Part shown: positions 1-12,424 of the stretch, piece after piece
Position numbering within the stretch: the first letter of the stretch is position 1
How the letters are laid out: each line of letters opens with the position of its first letter
NCBI GenBank assembly: GCA_000507305.1
Contig: DF239798.1
Coordinates: 89,035 to 153,034, forward strand
DNA length: 64,000 nucleotides
From: Breviolum minutum Mf 1.05b.01
Lineage: Eukaryota > Sar > Dinophyceae > Suessiales > Symbiodiniaceae
Reading direction: 5' to 3'
Made by a program: the position numbers and the translations under genes
The notes under the pieces: generated by a model
Seen by the model: the letters and a program-made list of their open reading frames with translations, nothing else
The model's database searches: none
What the model was told of the DNA's origin: nothing

Positions 1-437
1 TTTTTCCATGTCTTGTGGTTTCTGGTTCTGACAACCAGTCTCAAAAAGCTACGCATCAAAAGGCAAAAAATAAATAACTGTTCTGAAGCTTGTGTGAAGA
101 CGAGGGAGGCCAGCGGTCAGCCCTGCAAACCCTGCGAGGGGATGCTTTGCTCGTTTCGTGCCAGGCTCCATTCTAGTGAACCAATCCCAGAAAGGCACTT
201 AAAAGCCAATCCCTTAAAAGCATCTACCCGTTGGCGCCCAATGCTTGAAGGCTCATCTATCTTTGCACCCCTTTTGATGGCCCACTATTGATACAACAAG
301 ATCCCCATAGATATGATATCAAAAAGAAATATATGCATATATATACATATTTACATACATACATATACTAACGCACATTTCGTAGAATCAAATGTCTACT
401 ATATTGAGATACATACCATCCATCTCCCTCCCCGCAG

Positions 438-531
438 GACCTTTCCGGTTTCACTCCCTTGAGCCTTGCCGCACAACGTGGCCATGCTCCTTGTGTGCTG
501 CAACTCATCGAGGCCCAGGGGTTTTTTGACC
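438..531 (+). CDS. Ankyrin-repeat exon
   Basis: The exon follows a textbook acceptor (ctccctccccgcag) and ends before a GT donor at 532. It encodes one nearly complete ankyrin repeat: D-x-x-G-F-T-P-L-S-L-A-A-Q-R-G-H, then V-L-Q-L-I-E-A. The TPLxLAAxxGH core is diagnostic. Ankyrin repeats are helix-turn-helix protein-binding modules, so the product is probably a scaffold or regulator; partner and location are unknown. The exon is 94 bases, starting in phase 0 and ending in phase 1. The gene probably starts upstream of the window. Confidence 0.68.
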
Positions 532-903
532 GTAGGATTCCTGGCGGCCCCAAAATGGGGGCCCCCCAAAAAAACCTGGTTACAACCATGGGAAATTACA
601 GGAAATTTTCATTTTATTGAGGTTATAAATTTATAACTTATCAATCTATTGGGGATTTTTCAAACATCTTTTCATTTCTGGTCCAAAGATAGTAGGGTTC
701 CTGTATTACATCCCGAAAAAAATGGTCGAAAATAAATGGATGACTTGGGGTTATTTCATCCCTACTTGTAAGGCTTAGAATCCCATTTATAACTGTTTCA
801 CAGGGGTCATCAAATGGGGTTTCGTTTTGGGTTGATGCTAAAAAATGATGCTCAATTCCATGGTAATTTTGAAGGATTTCCCGTATAATTAGTGCATATA
901 CCA

Positions 904-1001
904 TCCTGGGAACGAACATATCCCCTTTTTGAAGGCACTTTTGAGGATGATGATTTTCCTTTTTACTGTTTGGTGGGATATGGACTTGTTTACTGGAGGG
1001 T
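904..1001. mobile_element. Family D inverted-repeat element
   Basis: Its left end reads tgggaacgaacatatccc and its right end gggatatg...ctggaggg, matching better copies at 15151, 27371 and 53955. Degenerate copy. Confidence 0.5.
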
Positions 1002-2217
1002 AGTTACATGAAAGAGTCGGGTGTACAAAAACACTCATCAACAAAAACACCTGTGATGGGTCCCTATTGGAATGTTCATATTTGCCTCAGCCTATCTCGC
1101 ATCTGCACATTAGCGTCCATCAACTTTGTTGCAAGATCCCAGCTCAAACATGGAACAACCGAACCAAGCGCTACCAAGCGGCAGATGCAAAAAGAAAAGC
1201 ATGAAGCAAGACCTCGCAGGAAAAAGCAAGGGATTCTAGTGTCTGATATGTCAAAAGCTATAATGCGTAATCAATTTGCACAAAAATTACGGTAGTGAGG
1301 AATAGTGAGGATAGCAGATACAGCAACTATAGCAACTGGGAAACCCTCCCTAGTTGTCGCAACACTTCAGTAGCTCGGAGGTTTGTGAAATATTCTAATT
1401 CACCAATCAATATACACGCGCACTACATATATATATATATACACCTATTCGTGTACATACATATTATCATCGATCTCCTTGCATTTTGTCAAGCTTTCTC
1501 CCCTGTTTCTACATCTCACCAGTATCGGGGTGGGTGACGGACCGCTTCGGCAAACAAGGCGAGAGCTGAGATAGATCTGCAAGGTCCAAAAGGAGCACCT
1601 TGGATCAAAGGCCAGCCATTTGACCCGACCAAAATTCTATCAAAAATTGAATGGGACCTTACCAACAGATCCCTAAGGAAGTTATTGGAGCTATTAGATA
1701 CTCAGGTTTTTTTAGGGGTCCATTCAGTGGGTCCTGTTGGAGATTTCTTGGAAACATTCGTCTGTTGAGGCTAGCCATTTCGGGCCATTTTGGTAGCTAC
1801 CTTTTTCCAATATGGCTAACCTTCCGAAATTGCAAGAAAATCCCACTTTCAATGCTGATCCTGAGCTTGATATTCGTTTTTTAAAGTCCATAATTTGATC
1901 ATATTTCCCATGGTTTTATAACGTTGATAGTTTGAAAGATCAAGCAAAAACCAGTAGTTTGATTTGCTACTCTGATTTTCCGGATGACATATTCCTGTTT
2001 TGCAATACTAGGTTTCTGGAAGAAACAACATGACAGTCTTCAGAAGAACGCACAGACACACATCTTCATCTGATTGAACCTGGTGAAATACAGTTGACTG
2101 ATGGGCGTAAAATCTCCATCCCTCCATATTTCCATATCCATCCATTAATATATCCATATCCATCAACATTATGGTGCACAATAGTGAACAATATCTACTC
2201 ATGGATGAATCTACCAG

Positions 2218-2326
2218 TGAGTGGATCACTACATCCCCAATCCGTTGGCGCCTGGATCACCTGGATCACTGGATCGATCAAGGAAACTGCATTGATGTTG
2301 GCAGCGCTGAATGGACATGTGGAGGT
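2218..2326 (+). CDS. Ankyrin-repeat exon (5' boundary uncertain)
   Basis: The 3' half carries E-T-A-L-M-L-A-A-L-N-G-H-V-E-V, the first helix of an ankyrin repeat, in a frame open from about 2094. The donor GT at 2327 leaves phase 2, which matches the exon at 3962. The start was chosen at the AG of 2216-2217 because it accepts phase 1 from the exon ending at 531. The residues before the repeat are not ankyrin-like, so the true acceptor may differ or an exon may be missing. Confidence 0.5.
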
Positions 2327-3298
2327 GTCAGATGTGGGGGGTCTGAAAAAGGAGCCAGGATGAAAGGCAGGTGGGCATTTTCGCACCGAAATGATGGTCG
2401 CATCTTCACCGGAACAGATTGGATCAAAGAACGCAGATTTGTGGTACTTTTGAGGATTCGCCCTTTAATTTGGGGATTCCTAGTGGTTGGCAAGATAACG
2501 ATACTTGTATGACTCAGCAAAAGGTCCCTCATAACTCATGATTGAGTAGGTTCGATTTTTGTTTTGGTTTTGGCTTTTAGAGAGTTGCATTTGGCAAAAA
2601 CTTATGTGATGTGATACATTTGTATGATATGCCTGTGCCTGAAAAATAAGAGTTGTACATAAAGTTCTACAGATTTTCGGTACATACAGCTGGGTTGATT
2701 CCTGCTGTTTACGTACCGCCTATCATTTTGTATGTATACATATGTATATATATATATACCGTACACCCATGTATATATATATGTATATATATATATACAC
2801 ACCCGTATGGTATATTTCCCTGCATTTGGTTGATTTTTATGGTAACATTTGCGAATATACCAGTCCCATGGATCCTATGGGATATAGTATCCATCTATCT
2901 ATAAATGTATACGTAGTACATTGTACATACCGTATTTAGGGCAGGGTCCAGGATTCATGGACCATTCTCAGCAGAAAGGAGTGGATTTGTAGGACCGGAA
3001 TGATTTCCTTGTTTCGCTGCATAGAGAAAATACGTAAAACATGTAAACAACAAGCAAACCATTGGTGTATGTTATATACAAAATTATTTGCATGATATTA
3101 TACTCAACTAAGCTTCATCTTGCGGCAACTCAAAATACAAGACCTATACGCAATATACCTTTATTTATCAGTATTTCAGACTAGGCATGGTTCCAGCAGA
3201 CTGGAAGAACGACTTGGAAAATGGACTACCTCCAAGCCCGAAGGCTACCTGTTGAAATATACAAAAAAAAGCCCTGAACAGTTGATTGCTGTAGGTCA

Positions 3299-3408
3299 TA
3301 CTGTTGATGGAAGAAATCCGGGGTAACCAGTTGAGGTTGGTAGTTTTTCCCATTATTTACATGATTTTATACCAGGTGGTGCAGGAATTCTTCCATCAAC
3401 AGTAGTAT
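3299..3408. mobile_element. Family A MITE
   Basis: Inverted ends tactgttgatggaagaaatc and ...ttccatcaacagta bound about 110 bases with no coding capacity. Other copies are at 17588, 44331 and 51408. Confidence 0.7.
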
Positions 3409-3961
3409 CTGGCCTTTCTTGTAGGCTGTGAACCAATCAGCTAAATGATATGCCTTAACAATCTGCAAGGTTTCAGTGGTAAATGTCTTTGGAAACCTTG
3501 GAAACATATTTTCAGTATTGCACAATATGGGGGGAGGGAGTTATTCATTGTCATTGGTAAATGTCTTAGGTTTCGGCTTCTCATTCCAATTGCTCAGACA
3601 TGAGCGCTCACCAAAAAAGATGTACGAAACCCTGCAACTACACGGGACAAAACTACCCACAGTATGAACTGAAGTCTTGCTGGACTTCTGAACCATCAAC
3701 AATACGAGGTTCCTTTACAAAAAAAGCAAACACTGTTGGAATAGGTATAGAGAGTTTATCCCACTATATCCCGCCTTCCATTCTTTATGCGGGCTTTTAT
3801 ATATGTTTTTTGAATATCTTTTCTCAAATGAAACCCGTCATATGAAAATAAACAACGTGAATTGTTTTATACACCAATGTCATTTAAACATCCCGTGTTT
3901 TCTAAAAAATGGATTTCAACTTCCCACCCATGGACACCATTTTTTTTTTGGCCTCGTTCAG

Positions 3962-4095
3962 AAAGGTCTTACGATGCTTGGCTTCGGCTGGTGCAGATTT
4001 GCATCGGACGGCTGAGGATGGCATGGATGCGTTTCTTGGAGCCATTGACAGAACACATCCCTTGGTTTTGGTTACTTGGAGGATCATCCCAGTTA
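3962..4095 (+). CDS. Ankyrin-repeat exon
   Basis: The acceptor follows a run of T (ttttttttttggcctcgttcag) and the donor is a consensus GTAAGT at 4096. The frame reads K-V-L-R-C-L-A-S-A-G-A-D-L-H, the second helix and loop of an ankyrin repeat, then D-G-M-D-A-F-L-G-A-I, the start of another repeat. It starts in phase 2, which fits the exon ending at 2326. Taken with 438 and 2218 this supports a multi-repeat ankyrin protein with roughly one repeat per exon. Confidence 0.62.
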
Positions 4096-4570
4096 GTAAG
4101 TAGTTAGTAACCCCCCCGTTTTTTTGGGCCATAGAAAAGGCCATGTGGAAAAAGGGAACAGCCCCAGTTAGGGGGACTTACTAAACCATGGTTATTTCCC
4201 CACTTTCTAACTGCGATGATCCTCCAAGCAGGTCAGGGAGCATTAAATGCCACCCATTTGTTTGGAGGGATCAAAGTTGATGCTAAGATCTATGGTAATT
4301 TTAAGAGATTCCCCTTAGTGCATTGTTTGGGTTGGCAATAGAATGACCCATGTAGGTGAAAACTATGGAAACTTCTAGAATTCTAGAACCATGGCCTCAA
4401 ATCTGATTTTGAATGTAACAGATTTTGAACGTATTTTGATAACTTTTAATGGAAATAAATCAGATCGGTTCCTGAAAGCTGAATGCAGTCGGTTTCAGCT
4501 TTGGAGAGTTGGTGAAACACCTTCTCCAATGGGTTCATAAGCTTCATTCGAAATGGGATGGAATACATAA

Positions 4571-4672
4571 CCAGGTTGTGGTTTCATTCTTTTGTATTTT
4601 TTACCACTACTCGGGGAGATGATCCATTCTGACTATATAATATGTTTCAATTGGGTTGAAACCACCAACTAG
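4571..4672. mobile_element. Family B MITE
   Basis: The inverted ends are ggttgtggtttca and ttgaaaccaccaactag; the interior carries ggggagatgatccatt. Copies recur at 18426, 20377, 23990, 36479 and 51619. Confidence 0.65.
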
Positions 4673-4948
4673 ATAAATAATAAACCCAACATTTTTCGAA
4701 CGTCTAAGACACACTGCCCATCAACTGGTGCAGGATTTCACTGCCAACGGTATTACAACAGGTGGTTCCCAAAGCTGACTTGATCTCTGGAAAACCCCAA
4801 ATTGTCTCAACCATCCTTCCCCAAATGAGCTCATTTTAAGCATATATATCAAAGACTCAAAGATGCCTATCATCCTCCAAAACAGCATGAGCATTCTTGG
4901 AACCCCCTTTGAGTCAACATCTCCTCATTCTTGTCATTCGTTTTTCAG

Positions 4949-5038
4949 GGCCATAGATACAAACACATGGACTCTAGGTTGGGTCTTGCATCAGAAGCTC
5001 AACATCTTGAGGCAAGAAAGGACTGGGGAGTTGTTCGG
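4949..5038 (+). CDS. Unidentified exon, probably same ankyrin gene
   Basis: Acceptor ttgtcattcgtttttcag and donor GTGTTT flank 90 bases (30 codons, phase 0 both sides). The peptide is rich in charged and helix-forming residues (ASEAQHLEARKDW) and may continue ankyrin or linker sequence. No family was recognised. Its phase does not match the donor proposed at 4096, so a small exon or another donor is missing between them. Confidence 0.45.
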
Positions 5039-5659
5039 GTGTTTATCAGGATTTTCCCCCTTATCCACAAGGTCATTCAGATCTACAGTATAATGTGTGT
5101 ATATAGTATTATATGTCCTGTTGATATTTTGATATGCCATTCCTCTCAGCCTGGTTGAAGAGTTGGTTTTTTGACGAAAGAAATTCTTCCTCCACGACTT
5201 GCCGGGTTCAGTGGACACTGGGATCCCTCTTTTCGACGACGTGGCGAAATGTCGGAGGAAGGGCAATTTTCTTTTCTCCATTTGAAATGTCAAGAGACAT
5301 TGGAAACTGGTATTCAATTTCCAAATATCCTAGCGGTCCTTCTTTCAAGTATCTTGCCAAAATTTTGAGGAGATGATCCAATCAATCAGCTTTGGGATGA
5401 CAAAAACCACGACCAAACCCAACCACCCAGCCTCAAGGCTTGGCCCAAGCTTGTGAGGTCAGTGCCAACACTTGGTATTTGTGAAGCTAAGACAGTTATA
5501 AACAAATGGATTCGTAGCTATTTATAGTGTCAGCTAACAAGAAAAATCTTTAGTTCCGTTCATGTTTCAATGAACATTTGGAGTTTCAACTCGAATGTCA
5601 AAGTAAAAGTTGACTTCAGTCCAACTTCTTTCAACGCACGCACAAGTTATATCAATCAG

Positions 5660-5750
5660 GCAACCCGCGAGCTACTGGCACTCACTACTGAGGTGGAGGG
5701 GGTTGCGGGGTGTGAAAAACCGCCTGACCTGCTTGACCCAAGGACGGAAG
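5660..5750 (+). CDS. Unidentified exon
   Basis: The acceptor is atcaatcag and the donor is GAAG|GTAGCT. Over 91 bases the frame is open and acidic (ELLALTTEVEG, PPDLLDPRTE), with mostly G or C in third codon positions, unlike the flanking AT-rich intron. It runs from phase 0 to phase 1. Another frame is also open, so the assignment rests on codon composition. Confidence 0.5.
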
Positions 5751-6040
5751 GTAGCTATCGGACCTGGAGCACATTTGTTGCACAATCAAGAGTACCATTG
5801 TTTTTTCTGGGTAGGTTTCTTTCAATTATGTTGCAAAGTGATAAATGCCCCCTGCAAGATTTACTTTTGGGGGTGTGCCTATTTTTTCTGCTACCCCTTT
5901 GCCCTTTGCTAATCGCTTCTCAAAATTAGACTTCGCAGATAGATGGGAGCACCCAACCGGAAACTTCGTTACAACCCCACAGGCGACCCTGTTTAATTTA
6001 CCTTAGGTTGTAAGCGGATGCACCTAGAATGACACGGTAG

Positions 6041-6219
6041 ATAAATCCATCTACTTTTGTGATCCTTATTTTGGCAATTGGATTTGATATTTGGATGACC
6101 AATGGGACAAATGAAAAAACTGCCCAAACAGAAAGCCGAAGTGATGCAACATCGTCACTGCTCAGGGCCCATGGCATGTGCCTCCGAATTCGCTTGTCTT
6201 GGAGGCCAGATTTGACAGG
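6041..6219 (+). CDS. Possible exon
   Basis: A frame is open from just after a TAG to the donor GTAAAA at 6220, with a hydrophobic first third and a polar second part (QTESRSDATSSLLRAHG). The acceptor is weak and the minus strand is open too. It could equally be a shorter exon starting inside this interval. No family was recognised. Confidence 0.3.
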
Positions 6220-6497
6220 GTAAAACCTCAAGCACCAAGCATCAAACATGTACATAACAACTATTGAATTGACCAGAAAATACATGAACATACATAAATT
6301 ATTTTATGAATAAATATAATATATGTATAGACGTTTATATTTGATTTCCACAAGTGCTTGGGCTTGTCATAGAGATCAAGCAAAAAAATCATCAGCCAAA
6401 ATGATATTCAATGATTTTTTTTGAGCTTTGACCCAATTGGTCCCCAATGGGAGGCTCCTCCAACTGAAGAGTGAAGAAAGAGGCTTCCTAATTAGCC

Positions 6498-6590
6498 TGT
6501 TGGGAACTAACATATCCCCTTGTAAGCCGCCACTTTTGAGTCGACGATTTTCCTTTTCCAAATTTTTGTGGGATACGTGATCCTTCCCAA
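6498..6590. mobile_element. Family D element, partial
   Basis: It shares gggaactaacatatcccc and gattttccttttcc with the full copies at 15151 and 27371; its right end is diverged. Confidence 0.5.
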
Positions 6591-7496
6591 GAAGAGTAGA
6601 ACCCTTTGGAACATTTGGTGGCAAAAACTTCCCTTTGGTGATTTTTTTTTAAAAGATGATGAATGTGTTTGCCAATAGAAAAAAAAGTCCACCGGTTTTG
6701 GAATTCCCAGGATTTAACGCTTCCACGAGATGCTGAATCAACGGCTGAAAAAAACCTTGCGGAATTTGAAAGCTCGACACCCTCAGATCGAAGTTGGGAG
6801 GGGGTGATTTTTTTTATCCTCCCAGAGTCCCAGAGTTTAACATGGAACCGGAAAATGGCACCCGGGTGAGTTTGGAGATTCCGAACTTGGAAAGCATCAA
6901 TTTTTGGGGGTTCCATGTTAAACTTGGGGAGTGTTCTTTTGTGCGACTGAAACAGGTTGGCAAATAACTATCACAGGAAATACTTGTTTGTGTTTTAGTA
7001 TGTTTTAGTTTGAACTTTTCCTCAAATAAAAACAGCTCTACCTATAGAAAGGTTTGCCACCACCAATTCGAGTAGGGGAATTTTCACCAACTAAAACCAC
7101 CTCAGGTGTCATAAGTTCTAGTTATTGTATAGTTTTTCTAGAGGTCGCAAAAAAGCCCAAATGGTTTTCGCAACGAGTGAAAGAGCGGAAATGGCAAAAC
7201 GTTCTGTAGTCCATTTTGTTCACCATCCCGGATGTTCGCTTCTATTGGTTTGATGCCGTTCCATCGCGGAATTCTTTTTTTGGAAACCTAGGTATCTGGT
7301 AAGTGATGTGTTCCATGGTTCCTTTCTACATGAAACAAGTATAATGACCCCTGCCATTTTTCACTCTAAAATCATGATCATGGATCATGGGTATATCATC
7401 ATCCACTGAATTGCAAGGGGGGATAAACACAATTTCATTCTGAAAATAGAAACTTGCAAATAGATCATGACCCCGCGCGTTTTTCAATATGTCCAG

Positions 7497-7597
7497 AGTT
7501 TCGAACGAAAACGAGGCCCAGATCTAGTGGTGACCAGTAGTTTGGCGAAACAAGTGATGATTGAGCTGGACTCTGAGAAGGAAGAGGATGTAGCCAG
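7497..7597 (+). CDS. Unidentified exon
   Basis: This 101-base exon lies between tatgtccag and CAG|GTCTTG. The peptide (GPDLVVTSSLAKQ, then IELDSEKEEDVA) is soluble, helix-prone and acidic at its end. It starts in phase 0 and ends in phase 2. It is clearly more coding-like than its flanks, but no domain was recognised. Confidence 0.55.
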
Positions 7598-8365
7598 GTC
7601 TTGGGGGGTGATTTTTTTTTTTGTGTGGAAAAAGATGGGGGTTTTGGAACCGGAAGGGGGTTGAAAAACTCTTCATGATTTTTCTTGTCACTGGGGGACC
7701 CCAATAGAGAACTATCTCCCCAGCTTTGGCGGCAAAATTATCAACCATCAGTGGAACCCTTGAGGTCTTGGAGTAGTTCCGGGATGGTGGTAGTTTGGAG
7801 GGTCAGAAAGGCGCCGCGGACTTTCTTTGTAGGAAGAATTCTCGGAATTATCAATAGTGTTCACTTAGAAATGAAAATTCAAACGCTCAGTTGCTACATA
7901 GTGCAAACCGATAAAAACTCAATATTTTGCTTTTTAAGAGGGCAGAGTATTACAGGACAACAGTTACACATGCTGATTGCTTTTTTGGAGGGGAAGATTC
8001 ATCAACCCCCATGATGGGGCCCAACTTATTTTGCCAGTTCCCATTACGCAATTTTGCGAAATTTGCTCTAACTCGTCTTGCGGATACCTGATGTACATCT
8101 ATATCTAAATTTAAACATGTGTATAATGTATTTATATATATATGTATTATATCTACCCATACATCATATCCGCATGTGTATTAAATATGAATACACATAT
8201 ATATATTATATCTACAAATAGTTGATTATATATACATATACATTATTGTATTTCTTTACATTTCAATAGCTACAAGCTGTCCAAACTTCATACATAAATA
8301 GATAAACATGCAATCAAGCAATTGTCTTTGCATGTGTACATGTATATGTATGAAAGAGCTTAAAG

Positions 8366-8527
8366 AGCCCGAACATGTGTTCCGGCCCACTACGCTCCCA
8401 TATTTCCGGCTTGCTGAAGTTTTGCCAGGAGATGGGGATTTCAAGATGGACGAACACTGTAACTTGGAAGAGATGAACGGTATCCTTATTATCGATACCT
8501 CTAGGCATTTTCTCTTGCTCAATCACG
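8366..8527 (+). CDS. Unidentified exon
   Basis: This frame is open over 162 bases up to a GT at 8528, with proline-rich and then acidic segments (FRPTTLPYFRLAEV, DFKMDEHCNLEEMNG). Both ends are in phase 1. The acceptor (gagcttaaag) is poor, so the 5' boundary is uncertain. Confidence 0.45.
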
Positions 8528-8975
8528 GTTGGAAAGTGAAGGTTGCAAAACCAAACCCCTACAAAAAAAAACGTGCGAATCCTGGTGGTTAGGTAAGCCT
8601 TTTAAAAGACCGTTTAAAGGTAAAACCAGGAGTCTTGCGGTTCCAATTTCACAGTTTGGAACACCTCAGGGTTCCAAAAAAAGACACTGACCGAGGGCGT
8701 CGAGGCGTTGCTGGGTGCAACATAGGTTACATCTACCAGAACCCCGCATGAACCAGGGATCCCTACCAGATCAAAGTGCCCACGTCTTCCGTCTTCTTGG
8801 CAATTCGGAAAGAAAACCCTCCGAGATATACACTGGTTTGCATATTTGGATCACTATGGAAACAGTTGAAAATATATGATTGATAACCAATTGAATATAT
8901 ACATATGCTATATCTGTATTGAACCAGTGTTTCCATGGTTAATTCACCGGAGTTTTGGACTCAATTTACATGCAG

Positions 8976-9120
8976 GTGGTGCAGGCCATGTAAAAAATCC
9001 TCACGTCACCCACCGGGACCACGGATTCCCGGACAGTCTGGCCTTCTAAGGCTGGACGCTATTTCACGCGCGGGTTACAACGTACCGTCCAGGGACAGAT
9101 CAGAGGCGGCGAGAGTTCCA
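8976..9120 (+). CDS. Possible exon (frame uncertain)
   Basis: A good acceptor (tttacatgcag) opens a GC-rich island of about 145 bases within AT-rich DNA. The longest frame contains SGLLRLDAISRAGYN, but other frames are partly open and no clear donor was seen. The composition argues for coding. Confidence 0.32.
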
Positions 9121-9425
9121 GGGATCAGCAATGTGTTTCTTTTTTGGGGTCATTTTCTGAATTCTTGAATTTCTACCATGAATATGTCAGTAATATTCAC
9201 TAATGATATGATGAATACATACTAATTCATACACTGATGTATAGCAGTTTTCAATTAACAGGCTTTCAATATACAGGTTTGGATTTTCTTGAAGGTACTT
9301 GCTTCTTTTGGAGTCTTGGGAGCTGGCATTTGATTGCCAACCCCCGCGAGGAAATGTGGCCCTAATAGGGCCTTATTAGGGTATGATGGTGGTTATTCCC
9401 TTAGAAAGGCCTGCTACTTCCTGAG

Positions 9426-9500
9426 GGGTTGTTATTTGGCGGAGTTGGGCCCCTTCGATTCCAATGACATGTAGTTGACTTGTAAATCCCCATGAAATTC
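9426..9500. repeat. Family H dispersed repeat
   Basis: The segment around gttgggccccttcgattcc is also present at 25962-26062. No terminal repeats were identified. Confidence 0.5.
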
Positions 9501-9515
9501 CCACTTTTTGCGCAG

Positions 9516-9559
9516 GTGACGGCAGAAACCTCTGGAGGGTTCTTTGATTGGGAGGATCT
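9516..9559 (+). CDS. Possible small exon
   Basis: Acceptor ctttttgcgcag and GT donor at 9560 bound 44 bases reading VTAETSGGFFDWED. Without the donor the frame would stop two codons later. This is a short, weakly supported call. Confidence 0.3.
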
Positions 9560-9935
9560 GTGAAAGCTCCAGATGACAGACAGCAACGGAGCTGTAGATG
9601 TTTGAAAATTCAACTCCAAAAGTTGTTGGGTTTTTGTGAAGGTTAACTAATATACCAAGCACGGTCAAGTCGGGATTTTAACAATTGAGGATTCTATAAA
9701 CTCAAGAAATCACATCGAAAAAGAATGTTTGGAAGAACACTTTGAGAAACTCACACGGATTGATCTGGGAATCCAAGTCTTAGCAGTTTGATGGTGACAA
9801 AGCTGCGCCATTCGATTGACATGTGAAAACATTGGAAAAAGGGAGGAAAAGGGGCAGGTGTGGCTGTAGTCTCCCAAGCACCATTTGTTCAGAGCCTCTT
9901 GCTCTTAGTTTTACCGGAGTGTAGTTTATTTCTAA

Positions 9936-10042
9936 ATGGGTGTTTCCTAAAATAGGGATACCCCCAAATCATCCATTTTAATAGGGTTTTCCATTATAAA
10001 CCATCCATTTTGGGGTACCCCTATTTTTGGAAACACCCAAAT
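9936..10042. mobile_element. Family E MITE
   Basis: The ends atgggtgtttcctaaaatag and tatttttggaaacaccc are inverted; the interior repeats tccattttaatagggttttcc. Copies are at 11626, 27089 and 34496. Confidence 0.72.
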
Positions 10043-10133
10043 CTTGTTTGGGTAAATGATCCAAATGATCGATTGACCCAAACCTTTGACGGCTGAAAAA
10101 CGGCAGGTAACTTCGTCGGTTTTTTCTCCCCAG

Positions 10134-11835
10134 AATGACCTGAATTTAGCTGGTGAAGTTCAGTATGAATTCATCACAACGAATAGACACTTCAGAGATG
10201 TTTTTTTTGAAAGAGAGTTCATTGTTCATACTGTATTCCTGGAAGACTGGTTGACTTTGGAATGCATTTGCAGGTTGTTCAAATGGTATGATGCGTTTGA
10301 TGGACAAAAATCCTACACTGGCAGATATCGTAAAATCCACTCATCACAGCCTTTCAAGTATCCCAACTGGTGAAGGGATTCCTCTTTCTTAGTCTTGGAA
10401 AACTCTATTGTACGCTTGTTGAGGTGTTTCTCTAAAAAGCACTCATTTAGTACACCCGCTTGTGGAAGTCGCACCGTTTTCATGTTTTGAGCGTATTACA
10501 TGTAGTAGAATTTTATCAGGGTCGGATGTTTTGATTTGTGTCCACAATATGATTCGATGATATGCAGACTTAATTCTTTCAAAATATGTGTTTGAATCTG
10601 TATCGGCGTCTCAGTGGTTTTTGGTATGCTTAGGGGTGACTTCAGTGACTTCATTCCCCCACGGCGTCCCATGCAGATTATGTTTCCCCGAAGTGAATGG
10701 GGTGACCTCAACGACTGGGTGTATATCTTCAACTGATACCTTGATATGGTAAAACATATACGACTTGCATGTACAAGCTGCAAGATATACAGTCAGTATG
10801 TATACACACCAAACACCAAGGTTTTTTGGCATTAAGTCCTATCTTTTGGGTCGAAACAGACCAAACTGCAAAGCTTCACCTTAGGGGGAATTCCGAGCTA
10901 AATAGCTAAGTTTTGGGTAGGTAAAATCCCGACCAAGTCATTTTGGAAATCCTGGCGGGAATTTTGCTCAAACCCGAACCTTCTTATTGAAAAAAGGGGC
11001 ATTGGAAGAATTCGGCCTTCAATAATTGTGGCATGGACGATGCAAAGTGGACCCCGTCACCAGTTATGAGTAGGGTTCCGTAATTCCACTGATTTCGGGG
11101 TGAAAAACTCCAGTTACCCATGGATTTTCGGCCATTAAAAAAATTAAAAAGAGGCCCCTTATGTCACCTCCATTTAGAACGATCGGCTCGGGGGTTCATC
11201 TAGTGGGTCTTAAAAAGTTCCGAACCATCTGAGAAGCTCAGCTCAACTCTGGGTCCACTCGAGCTTCGAAAATTGCTGGTGAAGGGAACCCTCCGAAAAA
11301 TGTGTCCTACGATTGGAAACATGGGTCATGAGTCATTTAGTTTACAAATTGCGAGTTATTGGAAAATGATTTCTAAATACTGCCTACATTAGTCTATCTT
11401 GTACTTTATAACTTATCCTAATCTTCCAGTTTTTTCTATATATTTAGGACCAAGCTCCCAGTTGCCAATCAGGTAACGAGACTCGACCTCTGGTTCCAAA
11501 TATCAACTATATGGGGAACTGGAAGATGAGGGTAGAATATCAATTGGTATACCGATAGGATCCATGGGATTAACATACATTATCATACATTTAAGATAAG
11601 AATCAACCATTCATGATACAGGTATATGGATGTTTCCAAAAAATAGTGGTACCTTTCCCCCCAAAATCATCCATTTAAATACACTTTTCCATGATTTTCA
11701 CCATCCATTTTGGGGTTTTTCTCCCCTATTTTTAGGGAAACATCCATATATGGTACCCCCGAGGCCGCGCCCAAGGCTGCACCGGAGAAGAGTGCAGGCC
11801 CAGGGCCTGGACCTGGATGATGGGAACACCTGGAG
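10134..11835 (+). CDS. Four-exon chain, unidentified product
   Basis: Exons: 10134..10273, 10634..10718, 11448..11472 and 11764..11835. The first has acceptor tttttctccccag and donor CAG|GTTGTT and reads NDLNLAGEVQYEF, later FLEDWLTLECIC, in phase 2. The second starts in phase 2 (GDFSDFIPPRRPMQ, SEWGDLNDW) and ends in phase 0 before GTGTAT. The third is a 25-base exon after tttttctatatatttag with donor GTAACG, phase 0 to 1. The fourth follows directly after a family E MITE, phase 1 to 1, and is GC-rich with all three frames open, so its frame is the least sure. Phases agree across the chain. No domain was recognised; the first two exons are the strongest. Confidence 0.5.
11626..11750. mobile_element. 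Family E MITE
   Basis: The ends atatggatgtttcc and gggaaacatccatata are inverted. It ends 13 bases before the acceptor of the exon at 11764. Confidence 0.7.
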
Positions 11836-11929
11836 GTTGTTTGGATTTTCCCAAGTGTTTCGTCAACATGAGGATTTCACCAAAAAAGGCACAAAAAAAC
11901 AGTGCAAACAAATGAGTACAACACAGGTG

Positions 11930-12008
11930 GTATATATATATATATACGTATATATATATATATATAATAATTATNTATATATATATACGTATATATATAT
12001 ATATATAA
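11930..12008. repeat. TA-rich palindrome with an N
   Basis: Alternating TA runs with two acgt centres flank an ambiguous base at 11975. It is a microsatellite palindrome and a likely assembly weak point. Confidence 0.75.
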
Positions 12009-12319
12009 ATATTATTTTTTTGGGGGGGCAATTTGGAATGGAAAGTGGAGATTGATGTTTTTTTATTTTGATGTGTGTTGATGTAGACATCAAAGAAAAT
12101 GAGCGGCGGCAAAATTATACGCAAAGAGAGTTTTTTTTTCTGGACCTCATCGACAATTCTAAGATAAAAACATGGTCTGGTTGAACTCAAACATCAAACA
12201 TTTTTTCTTCCAAAGTTTTCTTCAAAACGCATTCCTTCCTTCAATTTGTTTCACTAGTTTTCCCATCAACCTCAAATTATAGCCACCTCAAACGACCGAT
12301 TTCCCCCCAAAAGGTAGCG

Positions 12320-12400
12320 TTTTGGAAGGGACAATGGGACCCCTTATTTCATGGGAAAAAATCCAGGTTGGTGAAATATTATTTCATTTGGCTTAAAAAT
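12320..12400. repeat. Family I dispersed repeat
   Basis: It contains aatccaggttggtgaaatat, also found near 22165 in an intron and, diverged, at 57650. Confidence 0.45.
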
Positions 12401-12424
12401 CAACCAAAAAACACCACGGAAACA

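Noticed and set aside
3180-3260. Possible exon after tatcagtatttcag
   Set aside because: Two frames are open (MVPADWKNDLENG and RLEERLGKWTTS) but no donor fits the phases of the flanking ankyrin exons.
5150-5310. GC-rich island with ORFs on both strands
   Set aside because: Probably coding, but the phase after a good acceptor at 5149 hits a stop at once, so no frame could be supported.
6488-6916. 142-residue minus ORF and overlapping + frames at 6720-6790
   Set aside because: Three frames are open together over a family D fragment; no frame has both splice signals.
11732-12190. 152-residue minus-strand ORF
   Set aside because: It runs through the TA palindrome and an N, and its flanks show no splice signals.
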